NCBI GenBank assembly: GCA_938014245.1
Contig: CALLSD010000060.1
Span: forward strand, 1 to 64,000
Direction of reading: 5' to 3'
Origin: an uncultured Actinomyces sp.
GTDB taxonomy: Bacteria; Actinomycetota; Actinomycetes; Actinomycetales; Actinomycetaceae
DNA: 64,000 nucleotides
A program made the translations under genes and the position numbers. Positions 32,233 through 40,284 of this stretch are shown here, piece after piece (position 1 is the stretch's first letter; every line of letters starts with the position of its first letter). The notes beneath the pieces were generated by a model. It was not told where the DNA came from. It saw only the letters and a list, made by a program, of their open reading frames with translations, and searched no databases.

Positions 32233-33035
32233 TGAAGCGATCCTTCCAGCGGTTGCTCGACGCGGCAGTAAATATCTGCAGTTAGGCCCTTCCCATTCGT
32301 GCATGCCACGAAGTTCAAACTCACTGAACTGAGGTCACTCGGGGCAAGGAAGAGTGAAGAATATACGGCTTGCTGTTCGTCTCGCGAGAGGTCGTAGTAG
32401 TTCCCGACCGGTTCGCTAGCAGCCTTCACCTGAGCGTCATCGGAGGTGAATTGGCTGGTGTCAGGTGCCTTCAATAGCTGTGATTCGACGTCAGTGAGCT
32501 TAAAAATCGTCAACTGATCGGGATCATCGATGGTGTGAGCAGCGTATTGCTTGGCAACATCAGTGCCCGGAAGCGGAGAAGAAGCCATGTAGAACACCCA
32601 ACGCAGGGCATTGTCGGGAGTCTCTTTCTTCCGTGATTTGTTCTCCATGGTGTAATCAACCTTGATGATCTTGTGACCATCTTGAGTTGTCTGCGGCAAT
32701 ACCGTTACGCCTTTAAAAGTGAACGAGAAGGAACCGCGATCGGTCGTTGCCCAAAGTAAGTGGCTGTCTTTGTTGTAGCGCAGCAGGTAGCGGTTGAGGA
32801 AGAGTTTTGAATCTTCGGGGCTGAATGTTTCCTTGCCTTCCGGCTGAGGAGAGACAGAACTCAAATCGCTGAGATCTTGGTTGGGTTCTGTTGAGAAGAA
32901 GACCGTCTTTTGGTAACCGGGTTCTGACCCGTCCCCCTGGATATATCCGTTGGACGAGGATCCACATGCCGCCATGGACACTCCCAAGACGATGCATGTT
33001 GCAAGCGCGCAGATCCCGCGTTGGCGTGACTTCAT
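32229..33035 (-). CDS. Lipoprotein of unknown function, partner of the transglutaminase-like protein
   Basis: The protein has 268 residues with a type II signal peptide (lipobox ending MAAC, Cys24), so it should be lipid-anchored on the outer face of the membrane. The mature part is a mixed fold without a domain I recognise: FSFTFKGVTVLP and KIIKVDYTMENKS look like an immunoglobulin-like or DUF-type sandwich. It precedes the secreted transglutaminase-like gene and overlaps it by 4 nt, implying a shared function, perhaps as anchor, chaperone or substrate. The base composition is lower in GC, as with its partner. Confidence 0.7.
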   Translation of the reverse strand: MKSRQRGICALATCIVLGVSMAACGSSSNGYIQGDGSEPGYQKTVFFSTEPNQDLSDLSSVSPQPEGKETFSPEDSKLFLNRYLLRYNKDSHLLWATTDRGSFSFTFKGVTVLPQTTQDGHKIIKVDYTMENKSRKKETPDNALRWVFYMASSPLPGTDVAKQYAAHTIDDPDQLTIFKLTDVESQLLKAPDTSQFTSDDAQVKAASEPVGNYYDLSRDEQQAVYSSLFLAPSDLSSVSLNFVACTNGKGLTADIYCRVEQPLEGSLQ

Positions 33036-33313
33036 TATTCACGGTCCCTTCTTTGCAGCGGTGACAATCTTTCCCCATCCTAGTGTTCGTCCCTGAATAA
33101 ACGCCAATTTGACTTATCAATCTCTCATCCGACCGCTGTTACAAGTGTGACAACTGTGATTTGTGTGGCTTATGTGTATGTTCCGTATCACTATCGCTCG
33201 CTTGGATTTCATTTTCCCCGTAGCGTGTGAAGTGTCCGTTCGCCGCAGGCTCGCATGCGAGCCGCATTTCTTTGTGAAACTGCCAGGGCGAAACCTCCGA
33301 AGTTTGGAGCTAT
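33036..33313. other. Divergent regulatory region upstream of rpf
   Basis: This 278-bp gap lies between the leftward lipoprotein gene and rpf. It holds a 16-bp perfect palindrome (GGCTCGCATGCGAGCC, 33248-33263). AAAACTGCCAGGGCG-like sequence follows it, and GGAG lies 4 nt before the rpf ATG. rpf genes in other actinobacteria can have a c-di-AMP riboswitch here, but I do not see its conserved motifs. The palindrome may be an operator or an RNA hairpin. Confidence 0.5.
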
Positions 33314-34438
33314 ATGAACATTCAGCACCCCTCGCGTAAGGCTGTTATTGCTAGCGCTGCAGTTGCTGCCATGACCGTCACCGGAATCGCCGGTACTGCC
33401 GTTGCCTCTTCCTTCCGTGATGTCACTCTGGAAGTTGATGGCGTTTCTATCCCCGTTTCAGGGTTTATGGGCAAGGTCTCTGACGTTTTAGCAACCGCGG
33501 GTGTTGAAGTTTCTTCGCACGACCTTGTCGCGCCTTCACTCCATGAACGGGTGAGTAACGGACAGACCATCCTTGTTCGCCGCGCTCAGCAGTACATGGT
33601 CGATATCGATGGCGTCTCCACTCCCACGTGGTCGACCGCAACCGACATTGATGACTTGCTGGGACAAGTCGGCACGAAGGGCGCCATTATCGCCGCTGAT
33701 CGTTCGACCTCTCGCGCAGAGCTTCCCGCCCTAACAGCGAGCGGTTCTATCCGCGTCGTTGCGGACGGACAGACCCACACGGTTGACGCACGCCAAGGTG
33801 CAAGTGCCTCCGATCTTCTTTCCCAAGCCGGTGTTGACGTTTCCTTCCTCGATCGCGTCGTCTTCACCAGCGATGAGCAGGGAAGCTTCCTTCGAGTGAT
33901 CCGTGTTCAGCGCGGCGTTGAAGAACGTGAAGAAACTTTGACGAAGGAAGTCGAAGAACAAGAAGACTCCACTTTGGCAAAGGGAACCCGCAAGGTTGCT
34001 CAAGAGGGCTCCGATGGGTCCATCAAGAGGAGCGTCTACGTTGAGCGTCGCGATGGTCAAGAAATCGTCAGCCAGGTAGTGTCCGAGAACCGCACCGAAC
34101 CGGTCAAGCAGATCGTCAAGATCGGAACGAAGGAAGCGGCGGCGGCCTCGTCGTCTTCTGCCGCATCGGCCTCATCGGGCTCGTCGGCAACCGTGACAGG
34201 CAACGACGTCTGGGCCGCTCTCGCTCGCTGCGAATCCGGCGGTAACCCCGCAACAAACACCGGTAACGGCTACTACGGTCTCTACCAGTTCTCTGCTTCT
34301 ACGTGGCGCGCAATGGGCGGTACCGGACTGCCTTCCGAGGCCTCGGCAGCTGAGCAGACCCAGCGCGCCCAGGCTCTCCAGGCCCGCTCCGGATGGGGGC
34401 AGTGGCCGGCCTGCGCTCGATCGCTAGGACTTCTGTGA
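33314..34438 (+). CDS. Resuscitation-promoting factor (RpfB-like)
   Basis: The protein has 374 residues. A membrane/signal segment (about 9-31) is followed by three DUF348 modules (about 36-75, 95-135, 145-190) and a G5 domain (about 195-272). A Ser/Ala linker comes next. The C-terminal lysozyme-like Rpf domain begins VWAALARCESGGNPATNTG, with catalytic Glu307 and GYYGLYQFSASTWRAMGG. Rpf proteins cut peptidoglycan and help dormant cells regrow. The gene is the start of a rpf-rpf-ksgA-ispE-ABC-F row, and its stop overlaps the next start (GTGA). Confidence 0.94.
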   Translation: MNIQHPSRKAVIASAAVAAMTVTGIAGTAVASSFRDVTLEVDGVSIPVSGFMGKVSDVLATAGVEVSSHDLVAPSLHERVSNGQTILVRRAQQYMVDIDGVSTPTWSTATDIDDLLGQVGTKGAIIAADRSTSRAELPALTASGSIRVVADGQTHTVDARQGASASDLLSQAGVDVSFLDRVVFTSDEQGSFLRVIRVQRGVEEREETLTKEVEEQEDSTLAKGTRKVAQEGSDGSIKRSVYVERRDGQEIVSQVVSENRTEPVKQIVKIGTKEAAAASSSSAASASSGSSATVTGNDVWAALARCESGGNPATNTGNGYYGLYQFSASTWRAMGGTGLPSEASAAEQTQRAQALQARSGWGQWPACARSLGLL

Positions 34439-35808
34439 CCACATCCGCACGCCACTCCCGTCCCCGCGCCCACTCCTGGGAACCATCGAAGCAAGCTGTC
34501 CTCGTCACTGCGAGCGCAGCTGGCTTCGTGCTGTGCGGGATCGCGGGGATTGGCGTCGCCCACGAGCACTCGACGGTCAATATTGAAGTTGACGGAGTGA
34601 TCCGCCCCGTTTCGACGTGGGCGCACTCGGTTTCCGGTGTCTTGAACGAGGCCGGAGTTGAGGTGGCAGAACACGATCTCGTCCAACCTTCGATTCACCA
34701 ACAGGTCAGCGACGGGCAAACCATCGTTGTGCGCACCGCGAAGCCCTACACGCTCAGTATTGACGGCTCCCGAAAAACGCTGTGGTCTACAGCTCCTTCG
34801 GCTGAAGGGGTACTTGCAGATATGGGCGTGGACTCCGGGAAAGCAATTCTTGCAGTTGATCGTTCCCAGTCGCGTTCGAGCCTGACCCCGCTGGTTTCGC
34901 AGACCCGACAAGTGAAGGTCATCGTTGACGGAAATACGCGAACGATTACCGCACGAGAAGGCATGGATACCCGCTCGATCCTGGAAAAAGAGGGAATTAC
35001 CCTGAATCCCCTTGATCGAGTCGAAGTCAAGTCCACCGCAGACGGGCTCTCAATCGATATTCACAAGGTCACGCGCTCTCTTGCTCCTCGCAAGGTCGCC
35101 ATTCCCTTTGAAGAATACCGCCAAGACTCCGACCAGCTCTTTGCCGGCGAAGAACAGGTGACGACGAAGGGCGTTGAAGGCGAAGCCGAAGAGATGACCT
35201 GGAGCGAAAACGTTGACGGCGGTGAACGCTTCGAGGCGCCGCTCAACTCGAAGGTGGTTCGCGAACCCAGTGCGCAAATCCGTTCGATCGGAACCAAAGA
35301 GGTCACCCCGAAGGCTCTGATTGAAGCCGGACTTGACCCCAAGGCAACGCTCGAAGAAAAAACCGAAGAGGATGGGACCCGTTCCATTCGCTATCGCGCA
35401 AAACTCGGCACGCTCTCAAGCGCAGCTGAAATTACGGCTGCTGGTGGGAACTCCGCCGAAGTTGCACAGGCGATGGTTGCGGCCAATATTCCGCTGACCT
35501 ATTCGGGTGAAGACCCGCGGAGCCTCGCAAAGCCTTTGGTTGCTGCCCGAGGCTGGGGTGACTCCGAGTTCCAGTGCCTGGTTGCCCTGTGGAATCGCGA
35601 ATCCCATTGGAATCCCTACGCGAAGAACGCCTCTTCCGGCGCCTACGGTATTCCGCAGGCTCTCCCGGGAAGCAAGATGGCCTCGGCAGGGGCGGATTGG
35701 CAGACTAACCCCGTTACTCAAATCAACTGGGGTCTGGGATACATCGCGGGTCGCTACGGCAGGCCGTGTTCGGCGCTCGCGCATTCAAACTCCGTCGGTT
35801 GGTACTGA
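34435..35808 (+). CDS. Second Rpf-type peptidoglycan hydrolase with DUF348/G5 domains
   Basis: The protein has 457 residues from the GTG overlapping the preceding stop; the longer frame upstream lies inside rpf. The N-terminal segment contains a membrane helix (about 20-42), then three DUF348 modules and a G5 domain (about 190-290). The end differs from RpfB: FQCLVALWNRESHWNPYAKNA with a catalytic Glu, then GAYGIPQALPGSKMASAGADW and INWGLGYIAGRYG. This is the transglycosylase/aggregation-promoting-factor type. Thus two wall hydrolases with the same binding modules but different catalytic ends are made from one message. Confidence 0.9.
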   Translation: MTTSARHSRPRAHSWEPSKQAVLVTASAAGFVLCGIAGIGVAHEHSTVNIEVDGVIRPVSTWAHSVSGVLNEAGVEVAEHDLVQPSIHQQVSDGQTIVVRTAKPYTLSIDGSRKTLWSTAPSAEGVLADMGVDSGKAILAVDRSQSRSSLTPLVSQTRQVKVIVDGNTRTITAREGMDTRSILEKEGITLNPLDRVEVKSTADGLSIDIHKVTRSLAPRKVAIPFEEYRQDSDQLFAGEEQVTTKGVEGEAEEMTWSENVDGGERFEAPLNSKVVREPSAQIRSIGTKEVTPKALIEAGLDPKATLEEKTEEDGTRSIRYRAKLGTLSSAAEITAAGGNSAEVAQAMVAANIPLTYSGEDPRSLAKPLVAARGWGDSEFQCLVALWNRESHWNPYAKNASSGAYGIPQALPGSKMASAGADWQTNPVTQINWGLGYIAGRYGRPCSALAHSNSVGWY

Positions 35809-35813
35809 TCAAT

Positions 35814-35819
35814 TAGGAT
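35814..35819 (+). promoter_or_regulatory. -10 box TAGGAT, 6 nt before a start codon
   Basis: TAGGAT is followed by GGGTGC and the ksgA GTG at 35826. It gives ksgA a possible leaderless promoter inside the row, in addition to read-through from the rpf genes. Confidence 0.45.
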
Positions 35820-35825
35820 GGGTGC

Positions 35826-36824
35826 GTGAGTTCAACCCGTCGTTATTCAACCCCGCGTCTGCCCAGTGACGCAGAGCCCAGCGAGAGTGGGCTCCTTGGC
35901 CCTATCGAAGTGCACGCGATCTGCGAAGCGCTGGGAGTTCGCCCCACGAAAACCCTGGGCCAGAACTTCGTTCACGACGCTGGAACCGTCCGCCGTATCG
36001 TTCGAGATGCGGGGATCGGCGAGGGAACTCAGGTCGTTGAGGTTGGGCCGGGCCTAGGTTCCCTCACCCTTGGCCTTCTCGAGGCCGGTGCCTGGGTTCG
36101 AGCGATCGAAATTGACCCCGTTTTAGCTCGCGCCCTGCCCGTGACCGTTGCTCAACGCATGCCCGATGCAGCCCAGCGTCTCCACGTTGTCAACCGTGAC
36201 GCCGTGCAAATCGAAGGATTGGCGGACTTTGGGGTTGAGTGGGATGCTCCAACGCACTTGGTCGCAAATCTTCCCTATAACGTCGCAGTACCTTTGCTGC
36301 TGTCGATGATGGAGTCTTTCCCTTCGCTTGACTATGCCCTGGTCATGGTTCAAGCCGAGGTCGCAGACCGCTTGACTGCAGAGCCGGGTTCGCGAACCTA
36401 TGGCGTTCCCTCCGTCAAGGCCGCTTGGTATGGGAATGCGAACCGCGCCGGAACCATCGGACGTTCCGTGTTTTGGCCCATTCCCAACGTCGATTCGGCG
36501 CTGGTATCCCTGCGTCGCTTGGAGACCCCGCGCGGAGACACCGCCTTGCGTCTTGCGACTTTCGAGGCCTGCGACACCGCCTTCTCTCAACGACGCAAGA
36601 CTCTGCGTGCCGCCTTGAAGAATTGGGCGGGAGGCGCAGACACCGCCCAAGAGCTGTGCGATCGCGCCCAGGTGGATTCTTCTATTCGAGGCGAAAAGCT
36701 TGGGATTGAGGACTATGTGCGACTTGGTCGCGCTCTCCTTGAAATGAGAGTAGAAGGAACAATTCCACTACCTGCTCAAGATCGTTACGCGAAGGAACGC
36801 CAGGCGGAGTCGCCCAGTGCGTGA
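35826..36824 (+). CDS. ksgA: 16S rRNA dimethyladenosine transferase KsgA/RsmA
   Basis: The protein has 332 residues from a GTG. The family motifs are clear: LGQNFVHDAGTVRRIV, SAM motif VVEVGPGLGSLTLGLLEAG, AIEIDPVLARALP, NLPYNVAVPLL (the catalytic NLPY) and the C-terminal FSQRRKTLRAALKNW. It methylates the two adjacent adenines of helix 45 in 16S rRNA late in 30S assembly. An N-terminal extension of about 25 residues precedes the core. ispE begins 8 nt before its stop, so the two are translationally coupled, an arrangement conserved among actinobacteria. Confidence 0.95.
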   Translation: MSSTRRYSTPRLPSDAEPSESGLLGPIEVHAICEALGVRPTKTLGQNFVHDAGTVRRIVRDAGIGEGTQVVEVGPGLGSLTLGLLEAGAWVRAIEIDPVLARALPVTVAQRMPDAAQRLHVVNRDAVQIEGLADFGVEWDAPTHLVANLPYNVAVPLLLSMMESFPSLDYALVMVQAEVADRLTAEPGSRTYGVPSVKAAWYGNANRAGTIGRSVFWPIPNVDSALVSLRRLETPRGDTALRLATFEACDTAFSQRRKTLRAALKNWAGGADTAQELCDRAQVDSSIRGEKLGIEDYVRLGRALLEMRVEGTIPLPAQDRYAKERQAESPSA

Positions 36825-37806
36825 GGTACGTGCATCTGCACCGGGGAAAGTGAACCTGATCCTGCGCGTTGGACAGCCGGATACGCAGGGCTACCACGGC
36901 CTCGTCACTGTATTCGAATGCTTAAATATCCGCGAGTACGTCAGTGTGCGCACGGCCAAGTCGCCGGGGATTCACATCGAAACCCATGCATATGCTGCAG
37001 ACGGGAGCATTGACCAGGGCGCGACGCAGCTCATGAGCGAGCTAGATCCCACATCGCACCTGGCTTACCGTGCGGCAAAAGTCCTCCAGAAGCTCGCAGC
37101 TACTGGTCCCTGGGCGCAAACCAGCGCGGGAGTGTCGATCCGCGTGGACAAATACATTCCCATCGCTGGAGGAATGGCCGGGGGATCGGCGGATGCTGCA
37201 GCAGCATTGGTAGCGTGCAACCGTTTATGGGAACTAGGGCTGAGCCTCGAGCAGCTGTGCCAGATCGGGCGCGGGCTTGGAGCAGACGTTCCCGCCTGCA
37301 TCATGGGCGGCATGAGCGTGGGGGAGGGCCGCGGAGATGTTCTGACCCCCTTGCTTGGCTCTGACGCATCGACCTGGCCGCACCATCACTGGGTCATGGT
37401 CCGCGCGCACCGGGGGCTTTCGACTCCCGAGGTCTTCAAAACACTGGATGCCTTGAGAGAAGCGGAAAATAGCGCTAAAGGAATAGAGCCCGCGCCATTG
37501 AGTCAAGAAGATCAGCGTGCCTTGCTGGGAGATGCAATAAGCGTGGCGCCGGCGTTGAGTAATGACTTAACCGCCCCCGCGCTCCATCTGTATCCCGAGC
37601 TCGCTGAAACGCTTCGCGATGCGCGAGCAGCCGGCGCTTGCGCGGCGATACTTTCCGGCTCTGGCCCAACGATTGCAGTGCTCGCCCGCGATAAAGCTCA
37701 CGCCGACGAGCTTGCGGAGGCCTTAGCGCGCAGCCCCGAAGTGAGTGCAACCCTGCCCACCTCGGGTCCCGCGCTCGGCGCGATTGTCGAAGAAGAGGAA
37801 TGCTAG
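36817..37806 (+). CDS. ispE: 4-diphosphocytidyl-2-C-methyl-D-erythritol kinase
   Basis: The protein has 329 residues from a GTG overlapping ksgA. The GHMP-kinase motifs are present: SAPGKVNLILRVG, PIAGGMAGGSADAAAAL (ATP-binding glycine loop) and ILSGSGPTIAVL at the C-terminus. IspE phosphorylates CDP-methylerythritol in the non-mevalonate isoprenoid pathway in the cytoplasm. The start of ispD, the preceding enzyme of that pathway, lies at the right end of this window. The ABC-F gene begins directly after its stop codon. Confidence 0.95.
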   Translation: MREVRASAPGKVNLILRVGQPDTQGYHGLVTVFECLNIREYVSVRTAKSPGIHIETHAYAADGSIDQGATQLMSELDPTSHLAYRAAKVLQKLAATGPWAQTSAGVSIRVDKYIPIAGGMAGGSADAAAALVACNRLWELGLSLEQLCQIGRGLGADVPACIMGGMSVGEGRGDVLTPLLGSDASTWPHHHWVMVRAHRGLSTPEVFKTLDALREAENSAKGIEPAPLSQEDQRALLGDAISVAPALSNDLTAPALHLYPELAETLRDARAAGACAAILSGSGPTIAVLARDKAHADELAEALARSPEVSATLPTSGPALGAIVEEEEC

Positions 37807-39717
37807 GTGGCACATCTACTAGGCACACAATCTCTGGGAGCACTCGCGGGTTCGCGTCAGCTCTTAGCCGATGTCGATATTAGCGTTGAAGATACGTCGC
37901 GAATCGGAATCTTGGGGCCCAATGGTGCTGGAAAATCCACGCTTTTGCGCCTCGTTGCAGGGGTGCAGCAGCCCGACGACGGGCAAGTCATCACTCGTGA
38001 TGGTTTGCGCGTGGTTATGCTCGAGCAGGCAGATCACCTTGATGACAATGCTCGAGTGATGGATGCTGTCCACCCGGGCCTCGAAGAATATGAATGGGCT
38101 TCGCAGAGTTCAATCCGCGATATTCACGCCGGTCTCTTGGCTGATATCGACCTGCATGCTCTGGTTGGAACGCTCTCTGGTGGGCAGCGTCGCCGTGTTG
38201 ACCTTGCACGGGTACTCGCACTTCCCTCCGATGTCGTTTGCTTGGATGAACCAACGAACCACCTTGATGTGGAAGGCGTTGCGTGGCTTGCGCGCCACTT
38301 GAATGCGCGTTTTGCGCGCCCAGGCGCAAGCGGCGCACTGATTGCTGTCACCCACGATCGTTGGTTCTTGGACGCAGTGTGCGAGACCATTTGGGAAGTC
38401 GTTCCCGGGATCGACCCGGGTGGTTCTCGTCCTCAGATCCCTGGTCGCGTAGAAATCTATGATGGCTCCTACGCTGCTTACACTTTGGCGCGAGCCGAGC
38501 GCGTCCGCCAAGCCGATGTCGCCGCAAAGAAGCGCGCGAATCTCCTGACAAAAGAGCTCGCGTGGCTTCGCCGCGGAGCCCCGGCTCGTACGTCGAAGCC
38601 GAAGTTCCACATTGCTGCGGCCGAGGCCCTGATCGCTGACGTGCCTCCGCCTAGAGACAGCGTTGAATTGGTCAAGATGGCGACCGCTCGTCTGGGTAAA
38701 GACGTCGTCGACCTTGAAGACGTGAGCGTTTCTTTCGAGACTCCTCAGGGTGGCCGGCGCACGATCCTTGACCATGTGACGTGGCGCTTGGCACCGGGGG
38801 AACGAGTGGGAATCGTCGGCGTGAATGGCGCAGGTAAGACGACGATCCTGAATCTTCTTCGCGGTGATTTGGAGCCAACAAGCGGCCGGGTGAAACGCGG
38901 AAAAACCGTCCAGATCGCTACCCTTTCGCAGGATACGCACGAGCTTGACGAGCTCAGTGATCTTCGCGTTGTCGAGGCCGTGGACGCGGTCGCTCACAGC
39001 GTGATTGTTGATGGCAAGGAAGTTTCCGCCTCGCAAATGACGGAGAGAATGGGCTTTACTCGCGAGCGTGCGTGGACGCGGGTCAGTGAGATCTCCGGTG
39101 GTGAGCGGCGTCGGCTTCAGCTCATGCGCCTGCTCATGGCCGAGCCCAATGTTCTTCTTCTCGATGAGCCGACGAACGATCTTGACACGGATACCTTGGC
39201 TGCAATGGAAGACCTCCTTGATGCCTTCCCGGGAACCTTGGTTGTTGTCAGTCACGATCGCTACCTGCTCGAACGCGCGACCGATCACCAGGTTGCACTT
39301 TTGGGGGATGGAAGCCTTCGCGCTCTTCCCGGGGGAGTTGAAGAATACTTGAGTATTCGCGAGGTCGGTGGCGCAAAGTCTCCCGATGCTCGCGAAAGTG
39401 CGGCAGGGCCTCGTCAATCTGGAAATGCGGCGGGGGAGGAATCTTCCGCAGGCGCCATGGGCTCGGGGATGACTGATTCTGCTGCACGACGAGCGGCAAA
39501 GAAAGAAAGCGCACGGCTTGAACGCAAGATCGATACCTTGCGCACACGCCTTGAAAAGGTCGAAGAAGAACTTGCTGAATGTGCTGCGCGCATTGCTGAG
39601 GATCAGAGCGCTCTAGAAAAGATGACGGATTTGTCCGCGCAGTCAACTCAGATTCGCCAGGAAATTGACGAGTTGGAAGAAGCTTGGCTACTGAATACAG
39701 AGCTTCTTGACGAGTAG
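37807..39717 (+). CDS. ABC-F family ATPase (Uup-like)
   Basis: The protein has 636 residues from a GTG that directly follows the ispE stop. Two ABC ATPase domains are visible without membrane helices. The first has GPNGAGKSTLL, LSGGQRRRVDLARVL and CLDEPTNHLD. The second has GVNGAGKTTIL, ISGGERRRLQLMRLL and LLDEPTNDLD. A linker of about 80 residues between them contains the P-site tRNA interaction motif region. The C-terminus (about 555-636) is a charged coiled coil. ABC-F proteins bind the ribosome to relieve stalls or antibiotic blockage. This copy, at the end of the ksgA-ispE row, is typical of actinobacteria and is likely housekeeping. Confidence 0.92.
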   Translation: MAHLLGTQSLGALAGSRQLLADVDISVEDTSRIGILGPNGAGKSTLLRLVAGVQQPDDGQVITRDGLRVVMLEQADHLDDNARVMDAVHPGLEEYEWASQSSIRDIHAGLLADIDLHALVGTLSGGQRRRVDLARVLALPSDVVCLDEPTNHLDVEGVAWLARHLNARFARPGASGALIAVTHDRWFLDAVCETIWEVVPGIDPGGSRPQIPGRVEIYDGSYAAYTLARAERVRQADVAAKKRANLLTKELAWLRRGAPARTSKPKFHIAAAEALIADVPPPRDSVELVKMATARLGKDVVDLEDVSVSFETPQGGRRTILDHVTWRLAPGERVGIVGVNGAGKTTILNLLRGDLEPTSGRVKRGKTVQIATLSQDTHELDELSDLRVVEAVDAVAHSVIVDGKEVSASQMTERMGFTRERAWTRVSEISGGERRRLQLMRLLMAEPNVLLLDEPTNDLDTDTLAAMEDLLDAFPGTLVVVSHDRYLLERATDHQVALLGDGSLRALPGGVEEYLSIREVGGAKSPDARESAAGPRQSGNAAGEESSAGAMGSGMTDSAARRAAKKESARLERKIDTLRTRLEKVEEELAECAARIAEDQSALEKMTDLSAQSTQIRQEIDELEEAWLLNTELLDE

Positions 39718-39926
39718 AGCTCGCAGTGCCATACCTTGTGTAGCACAGCCTAACCTGAGGCAAATAGCCGGTTGGACTTTATCGTAATTACGTGAACATT
39801 CTTCGGAAGCGACACTCGGTTTTCGTTGATATTCCGCGCAAAAAACGCTGCTCTACGTTTTTCGAAATAAAACATGCATTCTTGAGGGGTCTTAACAATT
39901 TGTGTCGACTCTTCAAGGAGAACATC

Positions 39927-40205
39927 ATGACGACCATCGACCTTCCCCTGGTCCAGGACTGCTCCGTTTCGGAGTGCTCGTACAACAACAACGGCTGCGC
40001 TGCTGGCGCCGTGACCATCGGCTACGGACGTACCTGCGCAACCTTCGTTCCGCTCGCGGTTCGTGGCGGCCTCGAGCGCAAGAGCCCGGTTGTTGGCGCC
40101 TGCCAGAAGGCAGACTGCTCCTTCAACACCGGTCTGGAATGCACCGCTTCGGCGATTCGCGTGGGATCTGCCGGCGCTGACTGCCTGACCTACCAGGCTC
40201 GCTGA
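39927..40205 (+). CDS. DUF1540 small cysteine-rich protein
   Basis: The protein has 92 residues from the ATG at 39927 (AAGGAG, 6 nt spacing); a longer frame to 39792 has no ribosome-binding site. It consists of two copies of the same cysteine motif: C-x4-C-x6-C (Cys12, 17, 24) and C-x4-C-x7-C (Cys59, 64, 72), each followed by a distant Cys (37 and 86). This is the DUF1540 pattern, thought to bind metal, probably zinc. The role is unknown; some relatives are stress or spore-related. It has its own AT-rich upstream region and a strong terminator. Confidence 0.88.
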   Translation: MTTIDLPLVQDCSVSECSYNNNGCAAGAVTIGYGRTCATFVPLAVRGGLERKSPVVGACQKADCSFNTGLECTASAIRVGSAGADCLTYQAR

Positions 40206-40217
40206 ACATATCGCGTC

Positions 40218-40259
40218 TATGGTTGTGGCCCGCAGGAATTCCTGCGGGCCACAACCATA
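40218..40259. terminator. Perfect 42-nt palindrome, bidirectional terminator
   Basis: The sequence from TATGGTTGTGGCCCGC to its reverse complement is symmetric about a central GAATTC, giving at least a 19-bp stem with a minimal loop. It lies between the convergent DUF1540 gene and the ABC permease. Confidence 0.88.
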
Positions 40260-40284
40260 TGTCAATCGGTGGAAAACGAGGCTT

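Noticed and set aside
33036..33313. Possible c-di-AMP (ydaO) riboswitch before rpf
   Set aside because: Known to occur before rpf genes in other actinobacteria, so I looked for its conserved GGGGUGAA- and pseudoknot-type segments and did not find them. A covariance-model search would decide.
38110..39417. A 435-codon open frame antisense to the ABC-F gene
   Set aside because: The ABC-F reading is certain (two sets of Walker and signature motifs); the antisense frame is a codon-bias shadow without start signals.
39738..39760. DtxR/IdeR-like iron box before the DUF1540 gene
   Set aside because: GCCTAACCTGA matches one half of the consensus, but the other half does not, so an iron box is not supported.
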